This document shows positions 16,640 through 25,552 of a stretch of DNA of 64,000 nt, piece after piece. Numbering within the stretch: position 1 is the first letter of the stretch; the number at the start of each line of letters is the position of its first letter. A program made the position numbers and the translations under genes. This DNA is from JANWXD01 sp035575135 (GTDB taxonomy: Bacteria; Acidobacteriota; Terriglobia; Bryobacterales; Bryobacteraceae), in contig DATLYE010000091.1 of the NCBI GenBank assembly GCA_035575135.1, positions 1 to 64,000 on the forward strand, read 5' to 3'. Under the pieces are notes generated by a model. That model made no database searches, was not told the DNA's origin, and saw nothing but the letters and a program-made list of their open reading frames with translations.

Positions 16640-17116
16640 TCAGGTCCCGCCGCCCGTCTGCGCGAAGAATTGCTGCGATCGGCGGTTCAATTCTTCCAGT
16701 GAGACATCCTCTTTGCGAGTAGCCAGGCTCCAACTGTGCCCGAAGGGATCTATGAGCTGACCGTGGCGGTCGCCCCAGAACATGTCCTGAACCGGCATCT
16801 GCTCGGTAGCGCCGGCCGCCAGAGCGCGCGCAAACGCCGCATCCACATCTGCCACATACACGAACAGGCCGCTGGTGGCTCCCCCGCGAGTTTGCGGACC
16901 CAGGAAACCTCTTTCCGGGACCTCGTCGGCGAGCATCACTACGGAGTCTCCGATTCGGATTTCTGCGTGCATCACCCGGTCACTGCCGGGCGCTGTCATG
17001 CGAAACAGCTCCTCGGCGCCGAAGGCGCGCCTGTAGAATTCGATGGCCTCGCTTGCTCCTTTCACAATCAAATACGGCGTGACGGTGTGATACCCCTCCG
17101 GTATGGGTTGTGGCAT
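16640..17116 (-). CDS. VOC (PhnB/glyoxalase-like) family protein
   Basis: A 158-residue vicinal-oxygen-chelate fold protein: GYHTVTPYLIVKGASEAIEF, FYRRAFGAEELFRM, HAEIRIGDSVVMLADE and the C-terminal MFWGDRHGQLIDPFGHSWS motif, cited in parts. This is the PhnB-like subgroup. Members bind small ligands or metals, and most have no proven reaction. It starts at ATG 17116 after a GGGGAGG site. A TACACT -10-like box lies about 30 bases further upstream, divergent from the aminotransferase promoter. Confidence 0.88.
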   Translation of the reverse strand: MPQPIPEGYHTVTPYLIVKGASEAIEFYRRAFGAEELFRMTAPGSDRVMHAEIRIGDSVVMLADEVPERGFLGPQTRGGATSGLFVYVADVDAAFARALAAGATEQMPVQDMFWGDRHGQLIDPFGHSWSLATRKEDVSLEELNRRSQQFFAQTGGGT

Positions 17117-17194
17117 GTTTCCTCCCCTGGACGTTGAGCTCCGCCTCTAGTGTACCCCGGATCGGCGCGCGCGTGGCTTCGCTGTGGCGCCCGC

Positions 17195-17200
17195 TACAAT
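17195..17200 (+). promoter_or_regulatory. -10 box of a probable leaderless promoter (aminotransferase)
   Basis: TACAAT ends exactly 6 bases before the ATG at 17207, and no Shine-Dalgarno sequence lies between. Transcription would start at or next to the A of ATG. The -35 region is not clear. Confidence 0.5.
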
Positions 17201-17206
17201 GACATC

Positions 17207-18433
17207 ATGGGTTTGTCGGAGCAGGAGTTTTATCGCATCGGAAAGCTGCCGCCCTACGTGTTCGCCGTGGTCAATGAGATGAAAGCCCGCCTGCGGGCGG
17301 CGCAGCTCGATGTGGTGGACCTGGGCATGGGGAACCCGGACGGGCCCACCCCCAGGCCGGTGGTGCAAAAGCTGGTCGAAGCCGTGCGCGACAAGCGCAA
17401 CCACCGCTATTCGGTCTCCCGCGGCATTCCCAACCTGCGCCTGGAGATCGTGCGCCGCTACCAATCCCGCTACGGTGTCACACTCGATCCGGATCGCGAA
17501 GCGATCGTCACCATCGGTGCCAAGGATGCTCTGGCGCACCTGCTGTTTGCCGTCATCGGCCCGGGCGACGTCGTCGTCTCGCCGAACCCCTGTTATCCCA
17601 TTCACCAGTATGGCGTCGTGATGGCCGAAGGCCACGCCTGCACCGTTCCCATGCCGGATCCGGCTGAGTTCCTCAACCGGCTGGAAGACATTTACCGCAA
17701 AGAAAGCATCAAACCCCGGATGCTCCTGCTCTCTTTCCCGCACAACCCTACCACCCACTGCGTAGATCTGGAGTTCTTCCGTGAAGTGATCCGGCTGGCC
17801 TCGCTTCACGGCACGATGGTGGTCCATGACTTTGCCTACGCCGACATTTGCTTTGACGGCTACCGCGCCCCCAGCATTCTCCAGGTGGACGGCGCCAGAG
17901 AAGTCGCCGTCGAGATCTACTCCATGTCGAAGAGCTTCAACATGGCGGGCTGGCGCGTGGGCTTCTGTCTGGGCAATGCGAAGATGATTGCGGCTCTGGC
18001 CCGGATCAAGAGCTACCTCGATTACGGCATTTTTCAACCCATCCAGATTGCCGCCATTATTGCGCTGCGGGAGTGCGGCGAAGAGACGGCCAAAATTTGC
18101 GCCACCTACCAGAAGCGCCGCGATGTGCTGGTGGCCGGCCTCAACCGGGCGGGCTGGAGTGTGACACCGCCGCGCGGAACCATGTTCGTCTGGGCTCCCC
18201 TGCCTGAGCAGTTTCGCGCGCTGGGCTCGCTCGAGTTCTCCAAGCTGTTGCTGGAAAAGGCGCTCGTGGCCGTCTCGCCCGGGATCGGATTCGGCCCGAT
18301 GGGAGAAGGCTACGTGCGCTTCGCACTGGTGGAAAACGAGCACCGGATCCGGCAGGCGGTGCGCGGGATCCGGAATTTCCTGCGTTCGTACGAAGTCGTG
18401 CCCTTACCTCAGGCAGCCGGGCCGGCCGCGTAG
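17207..18433 (+). CDS. PLP-dependent class I aminotransferase
   Basis: A 408-residue fold-type I aminotransferase. Visible markers are DLGMGNPDGPTP near the N-terminus, SPNPCYPIHQYG, the LLSFPHNPTTHCVD loop, the Asp of VVHDFAYADICFDGY, and the PLP lysine in SMSKSFNMAGWRVGF. This layout matches the alanine/aspartate/LL-diaminopimelate aminotransferase-like group, often annotated AlaA/AlaC-like. ATG 17207 is preferred because the -10 box is 6 bases upstream and the family start (SEQEFYRIGKLPPYVF) follows. The 3' end overlaps the convergent radical SAM gene by 25 bases. Confidence 0.9.
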   Translation: MGLSEQEFYRIGKLPPYVFAVVNEMKARLRAAQLDVVDLGMGNPDGPTPRPVVQKLVEAVRDKRNHRYSVSRGIPNLRLEIVRRYQSRYGVTLDPDREAIVTIGAKDALAHLLFAVIGPGDVVVSPNPCYPIHQYGVVMAEGHACTVPMPDPAEFLNRLEDIYRKESIKPRMLLLSFPHNPTTHCVDLEFFREVIRLASLHGTMVVHDFAYADICFDGYRAPSILQVDGAREVAVEIYSMSKSFNMAGWRVGFCLGNAKMIAALARIKSYLDYGIFQPIQIAAIIALRECGEETAKICATYQKRRDVLVAGLNRAGWSVTPPRGTMFVWAPLPEQFRALGSLEFSKLLLEKALVAVSPGIGFGPMGEGYVRFALVENEHRIRQAVRGIRNFLRSYEVVPLPQAAGPAA

Positions 18434-19479
18434 GTCAGCCGGGGCTCATAGACGCAGCGCGGATCGGAGGCCAGGTAATTTCCGGTGAGGGCATACGCCC
18501 GCGAGCGAGAGCCTCCGCACAGGTGGCGGAATTCGCACCGCCCGCACTTGCCTTCCAGACGGTCCGGGTCGCGCAGCGCCCGGAACAACGGCGAGTTGCG
18601 GTAGATTTCGCCAAGCGAATCACGGCGGACGTTGCCCGCTCGAAGCGGCAGAAAACCGCTCGGATAGATGTCGCCAGTGTGTGAGATGAACACAAAGCCT
18701 TTGCCGTCGTTGATCCCCGCCTGGCGCTGGATCGCGCCTCCGGTCTTAGTTCCGGCGCTGCGCCCCTCCGCCTTGCGGCGCTGGGCGACGTAGCGGCGGT
18801 AGTGTTGCGCTTCGGTGGTCTTGATGTCGAAGGGCGCCGTCTTCGAAGTTTCGTAAAGAAAGCCGAAGACCTCCTCGTATTCTTCGGCGGTCAGATCGTC
18901 CGAGGCGCTGGCGCGGCCTGTAGCCACCAGAAAGAACACGCTCCACAGCCTCGCTCCGGAGTCGGCCACCAGTTGCGCGATCTCATCGAGCCGCCGCCAG
19001 TTGTGCCGCGCCACGGTGGTGTTCACCTGGGTCTCGAGCCCGATGCGGCGCGCGTGCGCCAGAGCGGAGATCGTGCGGTCGAACGAGCCTGCCACGCGCC
19101 GGAATCCGTCGTGCGAGGCGGCGTCCGGCCCGTCCAGGCTCAGCGCCATCCGCGCGACACCGCAGTCCCGAATGGCCTCGATAGCCCCTGCCGTCAGCAA
19201 CGGCGTCGCGCTCGGGGTCACGGTGGTGCGCAGCCCAAGATCCACGCTGCGCTTGAGCAGCGCAAACAAGTCCGGCCGCTTGAGCGGATCTCCCCCGGTA
19301 AAGACCACGAGGGGATCGCCGAAGGAACGAATCTCTTCGAGGAGGCGGTATCCTTCCTCGGTGGTGAGCTCACGGGGATCCCGCCAGGGAATCGCCGAGG
19401 CCCGGCAGTGGACGCAGGCCAGATCGCACGCCTGCGTCACCTCCCAGATCACCAGAAACGGAGCCTGCTCGAAGTTCAT
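18409..19479 (-). CDS. Radical SAM/SPASM protein, NirJ/AhbD-like
   Basis: A 356-residue radical SAM enzyme with the cluster motif CDLACVHC (residues 18-25), a GGDPL glycine motif, and a C-terminal SPASM domain with Cys residues in CGRCEFRHLCGGSRSR and DPRC. The layout matches the heme/heme-d1 pathway enzymes AhbD and NirJ and related proteins of the type TIGR04053. The divergent neighbour is a di-iron nitrosative-stress protein, and a Crp/Fnr-type site lies between them. A role in tetrapyrrole metabolism under low oxygen is an inference. Peptide-modifying SPASM enzymes are an alternative, but no peptide precursor is seen. Confidence 0.8.
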   Translation of the reverse strand: MNFEQAPFLVIWEVTQACDLACVHCRASAIPWRDPRELTTEEGYRLLEEIRSFGDPLVVFTGGDPLKRPDLFALLKRSVDLGLRTTVTPSATPLLTAGAIEAIRDCGVARMALSLDGPDAASHDGFRRVAGSFDRTISALAHARRIGLETQVNTTVARHNWRRLDEIAQLVADSGARLWSVFFLVATGRASASDDLTAEEYEEVFGFLYETSKTAPFDIKTTEAQHYRRYVAQRRKAEGRSAGTKTGGAIQRQAGINDGKGFVFISHTGDIYPSGFLPLRAGNVRRDSLGEIYRNSPLFRALRDPDRLEGKCGRCEFRHLCGGSRSRAYALTGNYLASDPRCVYEPRLTYAAGPAA

Positions 19480-19515
19480 CCTGCCCCCAGCTTAGCGCCG
19501 ATCTTTTTCAGCTCC

Positions 19516-19531
19516 TGTGACTACAATCACA
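19516..19531. promoter_or_regulatory. Crp/Fnr-type operator upstream of the RIC gene
   Basis: TGTGA-CTACAA-TCACA is a perfect inverted repeat that also pairs one base further out (C/G). A -10-like TACCAT lies at 19553-19558, giving a likely start near 19565 and placing the centre near -41.5, the class II activator position. The site lies in the gap between two divergent genes. Confidence 0.65.
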
Positions 19532-19578
19532 GCATCCGGCCGGCGTTCTCCGTACCATGGCTGACAGAAGGAGCATCC

Positions 19579-20304
19579 ATGACACGCGCAATAGGCCGCA
19601 CTCTTGGAGAGGTCGCCGCCCGCAACGCTGCGGCGATCCGGGTGTTCGAAAAATACGGACTGGATTATTGCTGCGGCGGTGGGAAGCCGTTTGAGGAGGC
19701 CTGCCGGGAGCGGGGTCTCCGACCGGAACAGGTCGAGGCGGAGATCGAGCAAGCTTCCGCCGAGCCGCCCGCGCAGGAGCGCGACTGGACCGAGGCGCCG
19801 CTCGGGGACCTGATCGCCCACATCCTGGACCGGCACCATGCCTATTTACGCGAGGCGCTTCCTCGCATCACGCAGATGGCGGCAAAGGTCGTCGAGGCGC
19901 ACCGCGCCCGCCATGCGGACACCTTGATTCCGTTGCAGCAGACTTTCGCCGCGCTGCGGGAAGAGCTCGAGAGCCACATGTGGAAAGAGGAGATGGTGTT
20001 GTTCCCGCTGATCCGATCCATGGAGGAAGCTGCGGCGCGAGGAGCCGGGCTCCCGCCTTCCCATTGCGGTTCGGTCAACAATCCCATCCGCGTCATGGAG
20101 CACGAGCATGCCTCGGCAGCTCAGGCCCTGGAGGAGATGCGGCGCATCACAGACGGCTATGCGGTTCCGGAGGACGGCTGCATCACCTACCGGGCGTATT
20201 TCGATGAGCTTCGACAACTCGAGCAGGACCTCCACCGGCACATCCATCTGGAGAACAACATCCTGTTTCCGCGCGCCGCGGATCTCGAAGCACGCTTGAT
20301 GTAG
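19579..20304 (+). CDS. RIC/ScdA/YtfE iron-sulfur repair di-iron protein
   Basis: A 241-residue protein with an N-terminal ScdA_N (DUF542) domain holding the paired Cys in YGLDYCCGGGKPFEEAC, then a hemerythrin-like four-helix domain with His/Glu ligands in ILDRHHAYLRE, LESHMWKEEMVLFP, VMEHEHASAAQ and DLHRHIHLENNILFP. RIC proteins repair Fe-S clusters damaged by NO or oxidants. The frame is open far upstream. ATG 19579 follows an AGAAGGAG site and matches the family start. The Crp/Fnr-type operator upstream suggests anaerobic or nitrosative induction. Confidence 0.93.
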   Translation: MTRAIGRTLGEVAARNAAAIRVFEKYGLDYCCGGGKPFEEACRERGLRPEQVEAEIEQASAEPPAQERDWTEAPLGDLIAHILDRHHAYLREALPRITQMAAKVVEAHRARHADTLIPLQQTFAALREELESHMWKEEMVLFPLIRSMEEAAARGAGLPPSHCGSVNNPIRVMEHEHASAAQALEEMRRITDGYAVPEDGCITYRAYFDELRQLEQDLHRHIHLENNILFPRAADLEARLM

Positions 20305-20370
20305 GGCGCGGCCGAAGGCGGTGCTGCATAGCTCCCGGCGAACGGTAAGGTGGTGCGCCATAATATCGCT

Positions 20371-20565
20371 ATGGCGCAGAAGCTCACGCGCAGAGAGTGG
20401 GTGGCAGCTCTGGCGGCCCCGGCCCTGGCGCAGGCTCCGGCGGAAGAGGAATCGGCGGAGCAACTGCTGGCGCGCGCCCGGCAAGACTTGCTGCAAGGTG
20501 CCGAACGGCTCGGCAAGTTCCCGCTGCCTATGGCCGTGGAGCCGGCTTTTGTGTTCAAGCCCTGA
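20371..20565 (+). CDS. Small protein with twin-arginine-like signal
   Basis: A 64-residue protein starting MAQKLTRREWVAALAAPALAQAP, a TAT-like N-terminus with a likely cut after AQA. The remaining 40 residues form a charged helix (EEESAEQLLARARQDLLQGAERL) and a Pro-rich end. It starts 6 bases after a CATAAT -10-like box, so a leaderless transcript is likely. The amidase gene begins 5 bases after its stop, which points to coupling. I do not recognise a family. It may be a small exported partner of the amidase. Confidence 0.6.
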   Translation: MAQKLTRREWVAALAAPALAQAPAEEESAEQLLARARQDLLQGAERLGKFPLPMAVEPAFVFKP

Positions 20566-20570
20566 GGGTC

Positions 20571-22019
20571 ATGGCGGCGATTCCGGAAGATGCCTTCTTC
20601 GCCCCTGTCACGGAGCTGAGCCGGCGGCTCCGTGACGAAGAATTCACCGCAGTCGAGCTTACCCGGGCATTCTGCGACCGCCTGGAGAAGTTCGGGCCGC
20701 GCTACAACGCTCTTGCGCTCTTGCTCCGCGAGGAGGCGTTACGGAAAGCCCGCGAAGCCGACGACGAGATCAAACGTGGCCGGTTTCGCGGAGTGCTCCA
20801 GGGCATACCTTTCGGCGCCAAAGACCTGCTCAGCGTGAGAGGAAAGCCGACCACATGGGGTGCGCGGCCCTATGCCGGCCAGGTGTTTGACTACGATGCG
20901 ACCGTGCTGCGTAAGCTGGATCGCGCGCGCGCCATCCTCGCCGCCAAGCTGGCCATGGTGGAACTCGCCGGCGGGGGTGGCTATCGTTATGCTTCCGCTT
21001 CTCTGACGGGCCCCGGTCTCAACCCCTGGGATCGCACGCGCTGGTCGGGAGGTTCTTCGAGCGGTTCGGCTGCGGCGGTGGCTGCCGGACTGGTGCCCTT
21101 TGCTTTGGCCTCGGAGACCTGGGGCTCTATTCTGACGCCGAGCGCCTATTGCGGTGTAACCGGGCTGCGCCCTACCTACGGATTAGTCAGCCGCTACGGC
21201 GCCATGCCCTTGTCGTGGACCATGGATAAGATCGGACCGATCTGCCGCTCCGCCGACGACTGCGGACACGTGCTGCGGGCGATTTCGGGCGGCGACTCGA
21301 ATGATCCCAGCTCAGCAGGCAAGACCTTTTATTACAACCCGCAGCTTGCCCGCAGGCCCGCGGAGCTGCGTGTCGGCTATGCGCCGGTGGACATCGAAGA
21401 GTGGGCCGAGGAGTCCGCGCGTCCCGCCTTCCGCCAGGCACTCGAAGTGATTCGCGGCCTCGGCGTCAAGATGCTCGAAGTCGAGCTGCCCGATTTGCCC
21501 TACGGCCTGGTGGCAGGCACCATCATTTCCGCCGAAGGATCGGCCGTCTTCGAACCGCTCATTCGCAGCGGGCAAGTCGAGCAGCTGGCCGATCGCAAGC
21601 AAATTGCGGGACTCAAAGCCGGGCTGGAGATCAGCGCGAAAGATTACTTCAAGGCGATGCGCATCCGCCGAGTGGTGATGGAGGAGATGCGCAAGCTCTT
21701 CGCCAGTGTGGACGTACTAGTCTCGCCGAGCCGCTTCGGTCCGGCCACGAAAATCACCGAACCTCTGGACCGTCCTGCGCGCCCCCGGCCGGAACCCAAG
21801 CGCCGTGGCCTGCGGGACCTGGGCGCCGCCGGAAATCTTGCCGGGCTACCTGCCCTTTCGCTGCCGTGCGGTTTCGCTGGCGGTCTGCCGGTCGCCATTC
21901 AGCTCGTCGGCCGGCCGTTCAGCGAGAACAACCTGATCGCTTTAGGAAGAGCCTTCCAGGATCAGACGGACTGGCACCGCCGCCGTCCCCCCGTGGAACC
22001 TTCCACCCCGGACCGGTGA
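20571..22019 (+). CDS. Amidase signature enzyme (GatA/amidase family)
   Basis: A 482-residue amidase. It keeps the Ser-cisSer-Lys triad: Lys in PFGAKDLLSV, the Gly/Ser-rich motif RWSGGSSSGSAAAVAAG with the cis-Ser, and the nucleophile Ser in ETWGSILTPSAYCGVTGLRP. The usual DTGGSIR reads ETWGSIL here, an unusual change next to the nucleophile. ATG 20571 follows the small TAT-type gene. GatB and GatC are not nearby, so it is probably a free-standing hydrolase and not the tRNA amidotransferase subunit. The substrate is unknown. No signal peptide of its own is visible. Confidence 0.88.
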   Translation: MAAIPEDAFFAPVTELSRRLRDEEFTAVELTRAFCDRLEKFGPRYNALALLLREEALRKAREADDEIKRGRFRGVLQGIPFGAKDLLSVRGKPTTWGARPYAGQVFDYDATVLRKLDRARAILAAKLAMVELAGGGGYRYASASLTGPGLNPWDRTRWSGGSSSGSAAAVAAGLVPFALASETWGSILTPSAYCGVTGLRPTYGLVSRYGAMPLSWTMDKIGPICRSADDCGHVLRAISGGDSNDPSSAGKTFYYNPQLARRPAELRVGYAPVDIEEWAEESARPAFRQALEVIRGLGVKMLEVELPDLPYGLVAGTIISAEGSAVFEPLIRSGQVEQLADRKQIAGLKAGLEISAKDYFKAMRIRRVVMEEMRKLFASVDVLVSPSRFGPATKITEPLDRPARPRPEPKRRGLRDLGAAGNLAGLPALSLPCGFAGGLPVAIQLVGRPFSENNLIALGRAFQDQTDWHRRRPPVEPSTPDR

Positions 22020-22047
22020 TCTGCACCGCCGCGGCGCAGCCGGAAAC

Positions 22048-24483
22048 TCACGATCCCGTGCCTCGCAGCATCCAGGCCTGGAACAGCGGACCGGCGCCTT
22101 GCTTGGGGTGGGCCTGGAACTTCACGGTCACTTTGTCTTTGCCCTGGGTCAGAGCGCGCGGGATGGCGTAGCGGACCTCGAAAAACTCACCGGGCTTTTC
22201 TCGCTTGAGTGTCTGGGAACCGATTCTGGTTTCCTCGACCAAGATGTCAAAACTCCGTCCGCCGTGGCCGCCCCAGTACCGGCAAACCAGTTCCATGGGC
22301 TGGCCCGGCTCCACCTTCATCTCGAAGGAGAACCATCCTCCGGGCGCTGCCTGCCGGTACCGCCGCAGGCCCATCTCTTCGGAGGAACTGCGCTGGCCGC
22401 GAAAGTTGTGCTCACGTTCGTCACGGATCCGGCCAGGGTTGAAGACGTCGGTCAGCCGGTCTGCCCACGTTCGAGTCCGGCGTCCGTCCTGCTCGAATTC
22501 AGCCACGGTCTTCTTCCAGGCTTCCGGGGTGAAGTAGTGCCAGTAGACGGTGTAGCGCTGGTCCCAAAGATCGTAGAAAGGAGCCAGTTCCGGAGCGGCG
22601 GTTCCGCTGCTACCCAAGCCGCGGAACAGTTCCCGCCGGGCGGCAGCGAACCGCAGCTGTCCGGGAATCCGGCGGAACCACTTCTCGGGGTCGCGTTCGG
22701 GCGCCACGATCACCGGCACCTCACCTGCCGGCAGGCCGTCGTAGTCGAGCTGCCCCTTGCCATAGGGAATGGGCGGCTCCATGCTCTCCTTACCGAGGGC
22801 CCCGGCCAGCAGGACCGGACCATAGAGGACGGCAACCCGGTTGGGGTCGCCGGGAAGGCTCTCCAGATGCAAGCGCATCGGGAAAACCACTTCGACGACG
22901 TCGCCAATCTTCCATTCACGGGTGAGCACTGCGTAGCCGCCGGGCTTGCTGGGGGCGCCGACGCGCCGGCCATTGACCGAGATTCGCAGCGCAGCTGGGG
23001 CCCACCACGGATGACGAACGCGAAGGGCTGCCCGCACCGGTTGGGCTGCTTCGAACCGAAAGCGGGTCATGGGCTGCTCGGGGTAATTAGTCTCCTGGCG
23101 AATCTTGAGCCCTTTCTCCCGCCAGTCCAGCTCGGAAGCGATAAACAGGTTCACATACAGTCCCTCATCGTCGTAAAAGTAAATACTGTCCCCGTATTTT
23201 GCGTGATTCTCGAAACCCGTCCCCGTGCAACACCAGAAAGATTCGTACGGCGTATTGAATACTTTAAAGTGGCCAGGCTTGAGCGAGCACAGATAGATCA
23301 TCATGCCGGTTTCTTTGTGCTGAGAGGCGAGAATGTGGTTGTACAACGCACGCTCATAAAAATCCGCAATCGCCGCTGATGGCTCCCAGGCGAACAGGTG
23401 GCGAGTAAGCTTGAGCATGTTATAGGTGTTGCAGGTCTCCGCCGTACGGCTGGTGAGGTTTTCTGCAAACCGGTCCGGCGCGAAGAATCGTTCGTTCTCG
23501 CCATGCCCTCCGTTGACGAAGGAGCGTTCGTAAACCACCTTTTCCCAGAAAAAGCGCGCCAGGGTGCGGAGCCGGTCCTCCGCCGTGAGGGCGTACAAGC
23601 GTGCCGCGCCGATGACCTTCGGAATCTGCGTGTTGCCGTGCAGCCCGGTGAGAATATCCTTGCGGTCGGCCAGGGGATCCAGAATGGCGCGGTGGTAGAA
23701 CCGTTGGGCCAGCTTCAGATACCTGGGGTCAGCCGTGAGGGCGTAAACGTCCGCCAGAGTTTCCAGCATGCCCCCGTGTTCGGTGGCGAGCATGCGCTGC
23801 ATCTGCTCGTCGGTCAGCTTGTCGGTGAGCTCGAGGGCCCAGTCGGAGAGCCGCACCAGGATCTCCAGCGCCTTGCCGTTACCGCACAGCAGATATGCGT
23901 CTCGCAGTCCGGCCATCAGCTTGTGAGTCGTGTACCAGGGGACCCAGATGCCGTTCAGGTTGAAGGGTTCGGATTTGATCTGGCCCGCACGAATCTCCTG
24001 CCACAGCCGGTCGGCTTCGGGAAAGCCGCCTACGAACCCTGTGCCTTTGGCCTGTTGTGCCAGCGCCAGTTCGTCCACGATGTAGTTGGCCCGCTCGAGC
24101 AATCTGCGGTCTTGCGTGGACGCGTACATCAGGGCCAGGGCGCTCAGGTAGTGCCCCAGCGTGTGACCGGAAATCGTTTGCGCCTCCCAGCCCGTGTACT
24201 CCGGCGCTTTGGGCTCGAGGCCGGAGAATTTTCGAAACCGGGAAAGGAGGCGGTCGGGATCCAGATCGAGAAGATACTTCTTGTCCAGCTCCTGGGCATG
24301 CCGGAACGGCCCTTCCAGCAGTCGAACCCTTGTGAGATCGAAAGCCCAGGCCTTGATCGCCCCTTTGGGCTGCACCTTCCATTCCGGTCTGGAATCCACC
24401 AGCGCATCCGCGCGGGCCGGCGGGGCCGGGCACCACAAGATCACAATCAGGCACGCGCACGTCCTCAGGTGTAGACGGGTCAT
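22048..24483 (-). CDS. GH127-type glycosidase (DUF1680, beta-L-arabinofuranosidase-like)
   Basis: An 811-residue secreted protein with a signal peptide to about residue 25, an (alpha/alpha)6 barrel, beta domains and a C-terminal beta module (from about 690). The Zn-site residues known in Bifidobacterium HypBA1 are present: Glu349 and Cys351 in TAETCNTYN, and Cys418-Cys419 in SFWCCTGTGFENH, where the first is the expected nucleophile. This supports retaining L-arabinofuranosidase-type activity on plant or microbial glycans. The frame extends upstream, and ATG 24483 is chosen at the signal peptide. It is convergent with the amidase gene. No sugar transport genes are adjacent. Confidence 0.88.
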   Translation of the reverse strand: MTRLHLRTCACLIVILWCPAPPARADALVDSRPEWKVQPKGAIKAWAFDLTRVRLLEGPFRHAQELDKKYLLDLDPDRLLSRFRKFSGLEPKAPEYTGWEAQTISGHTLGHYLSALALMYASTQDRRLLERANYIVDELALAQQAKGTGFVGGFPEADRLWQEIRAGQIKSEPFNLNGIWVPWYTTHKLMAGLRDAYLLCGNGKALEILVRLSDWALELTDKLTDEQMQRMLATEHGGMLETLADVYALTADPRYLKLAQRFYHRAILDPLADRKDILTGLHGNTQIPKVIGAARLYALTAEDRLRTLARFFWEKVVYERSFVNGGHGENERFFAPDRFAENLTSRTAETCNTYNMLKLTRHLFAWEPSAAIADFYERALYNHILASQHKETGMMIYLCSLKPGHFKVFNTPYESFWCCTGTGFENHAKYGDSIYFYDDEGLYVNLFIASELDWREKGLKIRQETNYPEQPMTRFRFEAAQPVRAALRVRHPWWAPAALRISVNGRRVGAPSKPGGYAVLTREWKIGDVVEVVFPMRLHLESLPGDPNRVAVLYGPVLLAGALGKESMEPPIPYGKGQLDYDGLPAGEVPVIVAPERDPEKWFRRIPGQLRFAAARRELFRGLGSSGTAAPELAPFYDLWDQRYTVYWHYFTPEAWKKTVAEFEQDGRRTRTWADRLTDVFNPGRIRDEREHNFRGQRSSSEEMGLRRYRQAAPGGWFSFEMKVEPGQPMELVCRYWGGHGGRSFDILVEETRIGSQTLKREKPGEFFEVRYAIPRALTQGKDKVTVKFQAHPKQGAGPLFQAWMLRGTGS

Positions 24484-24671
24484 GGCATCGGCTCCATGAG
24501 AACCTAGACTACATCCGTCGGGGTACCGGTCGGCAAGCGAACCCGATGGGGTGACCGCGGGCAGGCCAGCAAGGACGGCAGCGAGACGTTCTGCGCCGGA
24601 CGCGCGGTCGGGAGGCGGGGAGAGATTCTGGAAGTCGTTCGGGGTCGGTCGGGTGATGCAGCAAACAAGCC

Positions 24672-25409
24672 TTACTGGGAGCTCGGGAGTTCCTGTACAA
24701 AATGTCCCTCTCGGAACCACGGCGTCTGCTGAAATTCGAAGGTGCGCGCACGGAGCGTCTCGAGGTGGGCGGGGGCGGCGATGATAAGAAACGCCCGGGC
24801 CCGCTTGCGTCGGAATTTGAACGCCCACACGTGTTCACACTCCAGAGAGCGTAACAGCTCGACACGTCGCTCGATCAAGACTCGCAATCCTCCCTTTTCC
24901 CGGGTCTGGTGCTGATAAATTACCAGGCTCTGCCCGCGGCGATAGTAAGGTGCGATTTCTTCGGCGCAGACATACTTGGCGCCCCTCGAGCCCAGCTTTT
25001 CAGCCGGCTTCTCGGTGAGGCCGTTGTCGGGATCCATGAACACGAGTTGGGCGGGAGCCAGGGTTTCGAAAGCTTCGGCATTCCATGCGGCCCTCCGTTC
25101 GGCGCGTTCCCGCCGGTCGCGCGAGGACAACGGGCGCGAAAAATAGATCGTGTTCGGAGGCAGGATGCCCGCCTGCTCCACAGCCGCGACCGACCTTCGC
25201 CCGCTGTTCACCAGGTTCTGAAGGGCCAGGTAGAGCGGCTCGTCGCAGTGACGAAGGTGGGAGTAATCGGTAAATTTGCCGTCGGAGTTCTGCTCCTCGT
25301 CGGCGTTCAGATACCAGTGGACACCGAGCCTGAGGTCGTCCCCGGCCAGTGCTTTCAGCAGCGCGTATTTGGCGAAATCACCCACATCGCCAACGTACCG
25401 GTTTTGCAC
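24672..25409 (-). CDS. Uncharacterised conserved protein with DPDNG motif
   Basis: A 245-residue protein starting with GTG at 25409 (MQNRYVGDVGDFAKYALLKAL). It has a strand-like LVFMDPDNGLTEKP motif, then a LVIYQHQTREKGG segment. The order resembles class I methyltransferase folds, with DPDNG where DPPY or similar would be, but no SAM-binding glycine loop is clear. I know of similar proteins across bacteria with no assigned function. A TAGCAT box ends 6 bases before the GTG and there is no ribosome site, so it is probably leaderless. It follows the MerR gene on the same strand. Confidence 0.7.
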   Translation of the reverse strand: MQNRYVGDVGDFAKYALLKALAGDDLRLGVHWYLNADEEQNSDGKFTDYSHLRHCDEPLYLALQNLVNSGRRSVAAVEQAGILPPNTIYFSRPLSSRDRRERAERRAAWNAEAFETLAPAQLVFMDPDNGLTEKPAEKLGSRGAKYVCAEEIAPYYRRGQSLVIYQHQTREKGGLRVLIERRVELLRSLECEHVWAFKFRRKRARAFLIIAAPAHLETLRARTFEFQQTPWFREGHFVQELPSSQ

Positions 25410-25552
25410 GGAAAGATGCTACCACAGCCGCGTCGAGCGGCTAAGCGGAACCCTGGCTCAGACCCGATGTGGTCACCGGCCCTGCGCGTCAAGATGCGTG
25501 GGGTTATCGTGTTGCTGCGACTGGTCGCGGCGGCCCGGGAAGGACTGAGCGG

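Noticed and set aside
24483..24496. A five-codon upstream frame (ATG GAG CCG ATG CCA TGA) overlapping the GH127 start
   Set aside because: Too short to support a leader peptide. No ribosome site and no attenuator-like hairpins follow.
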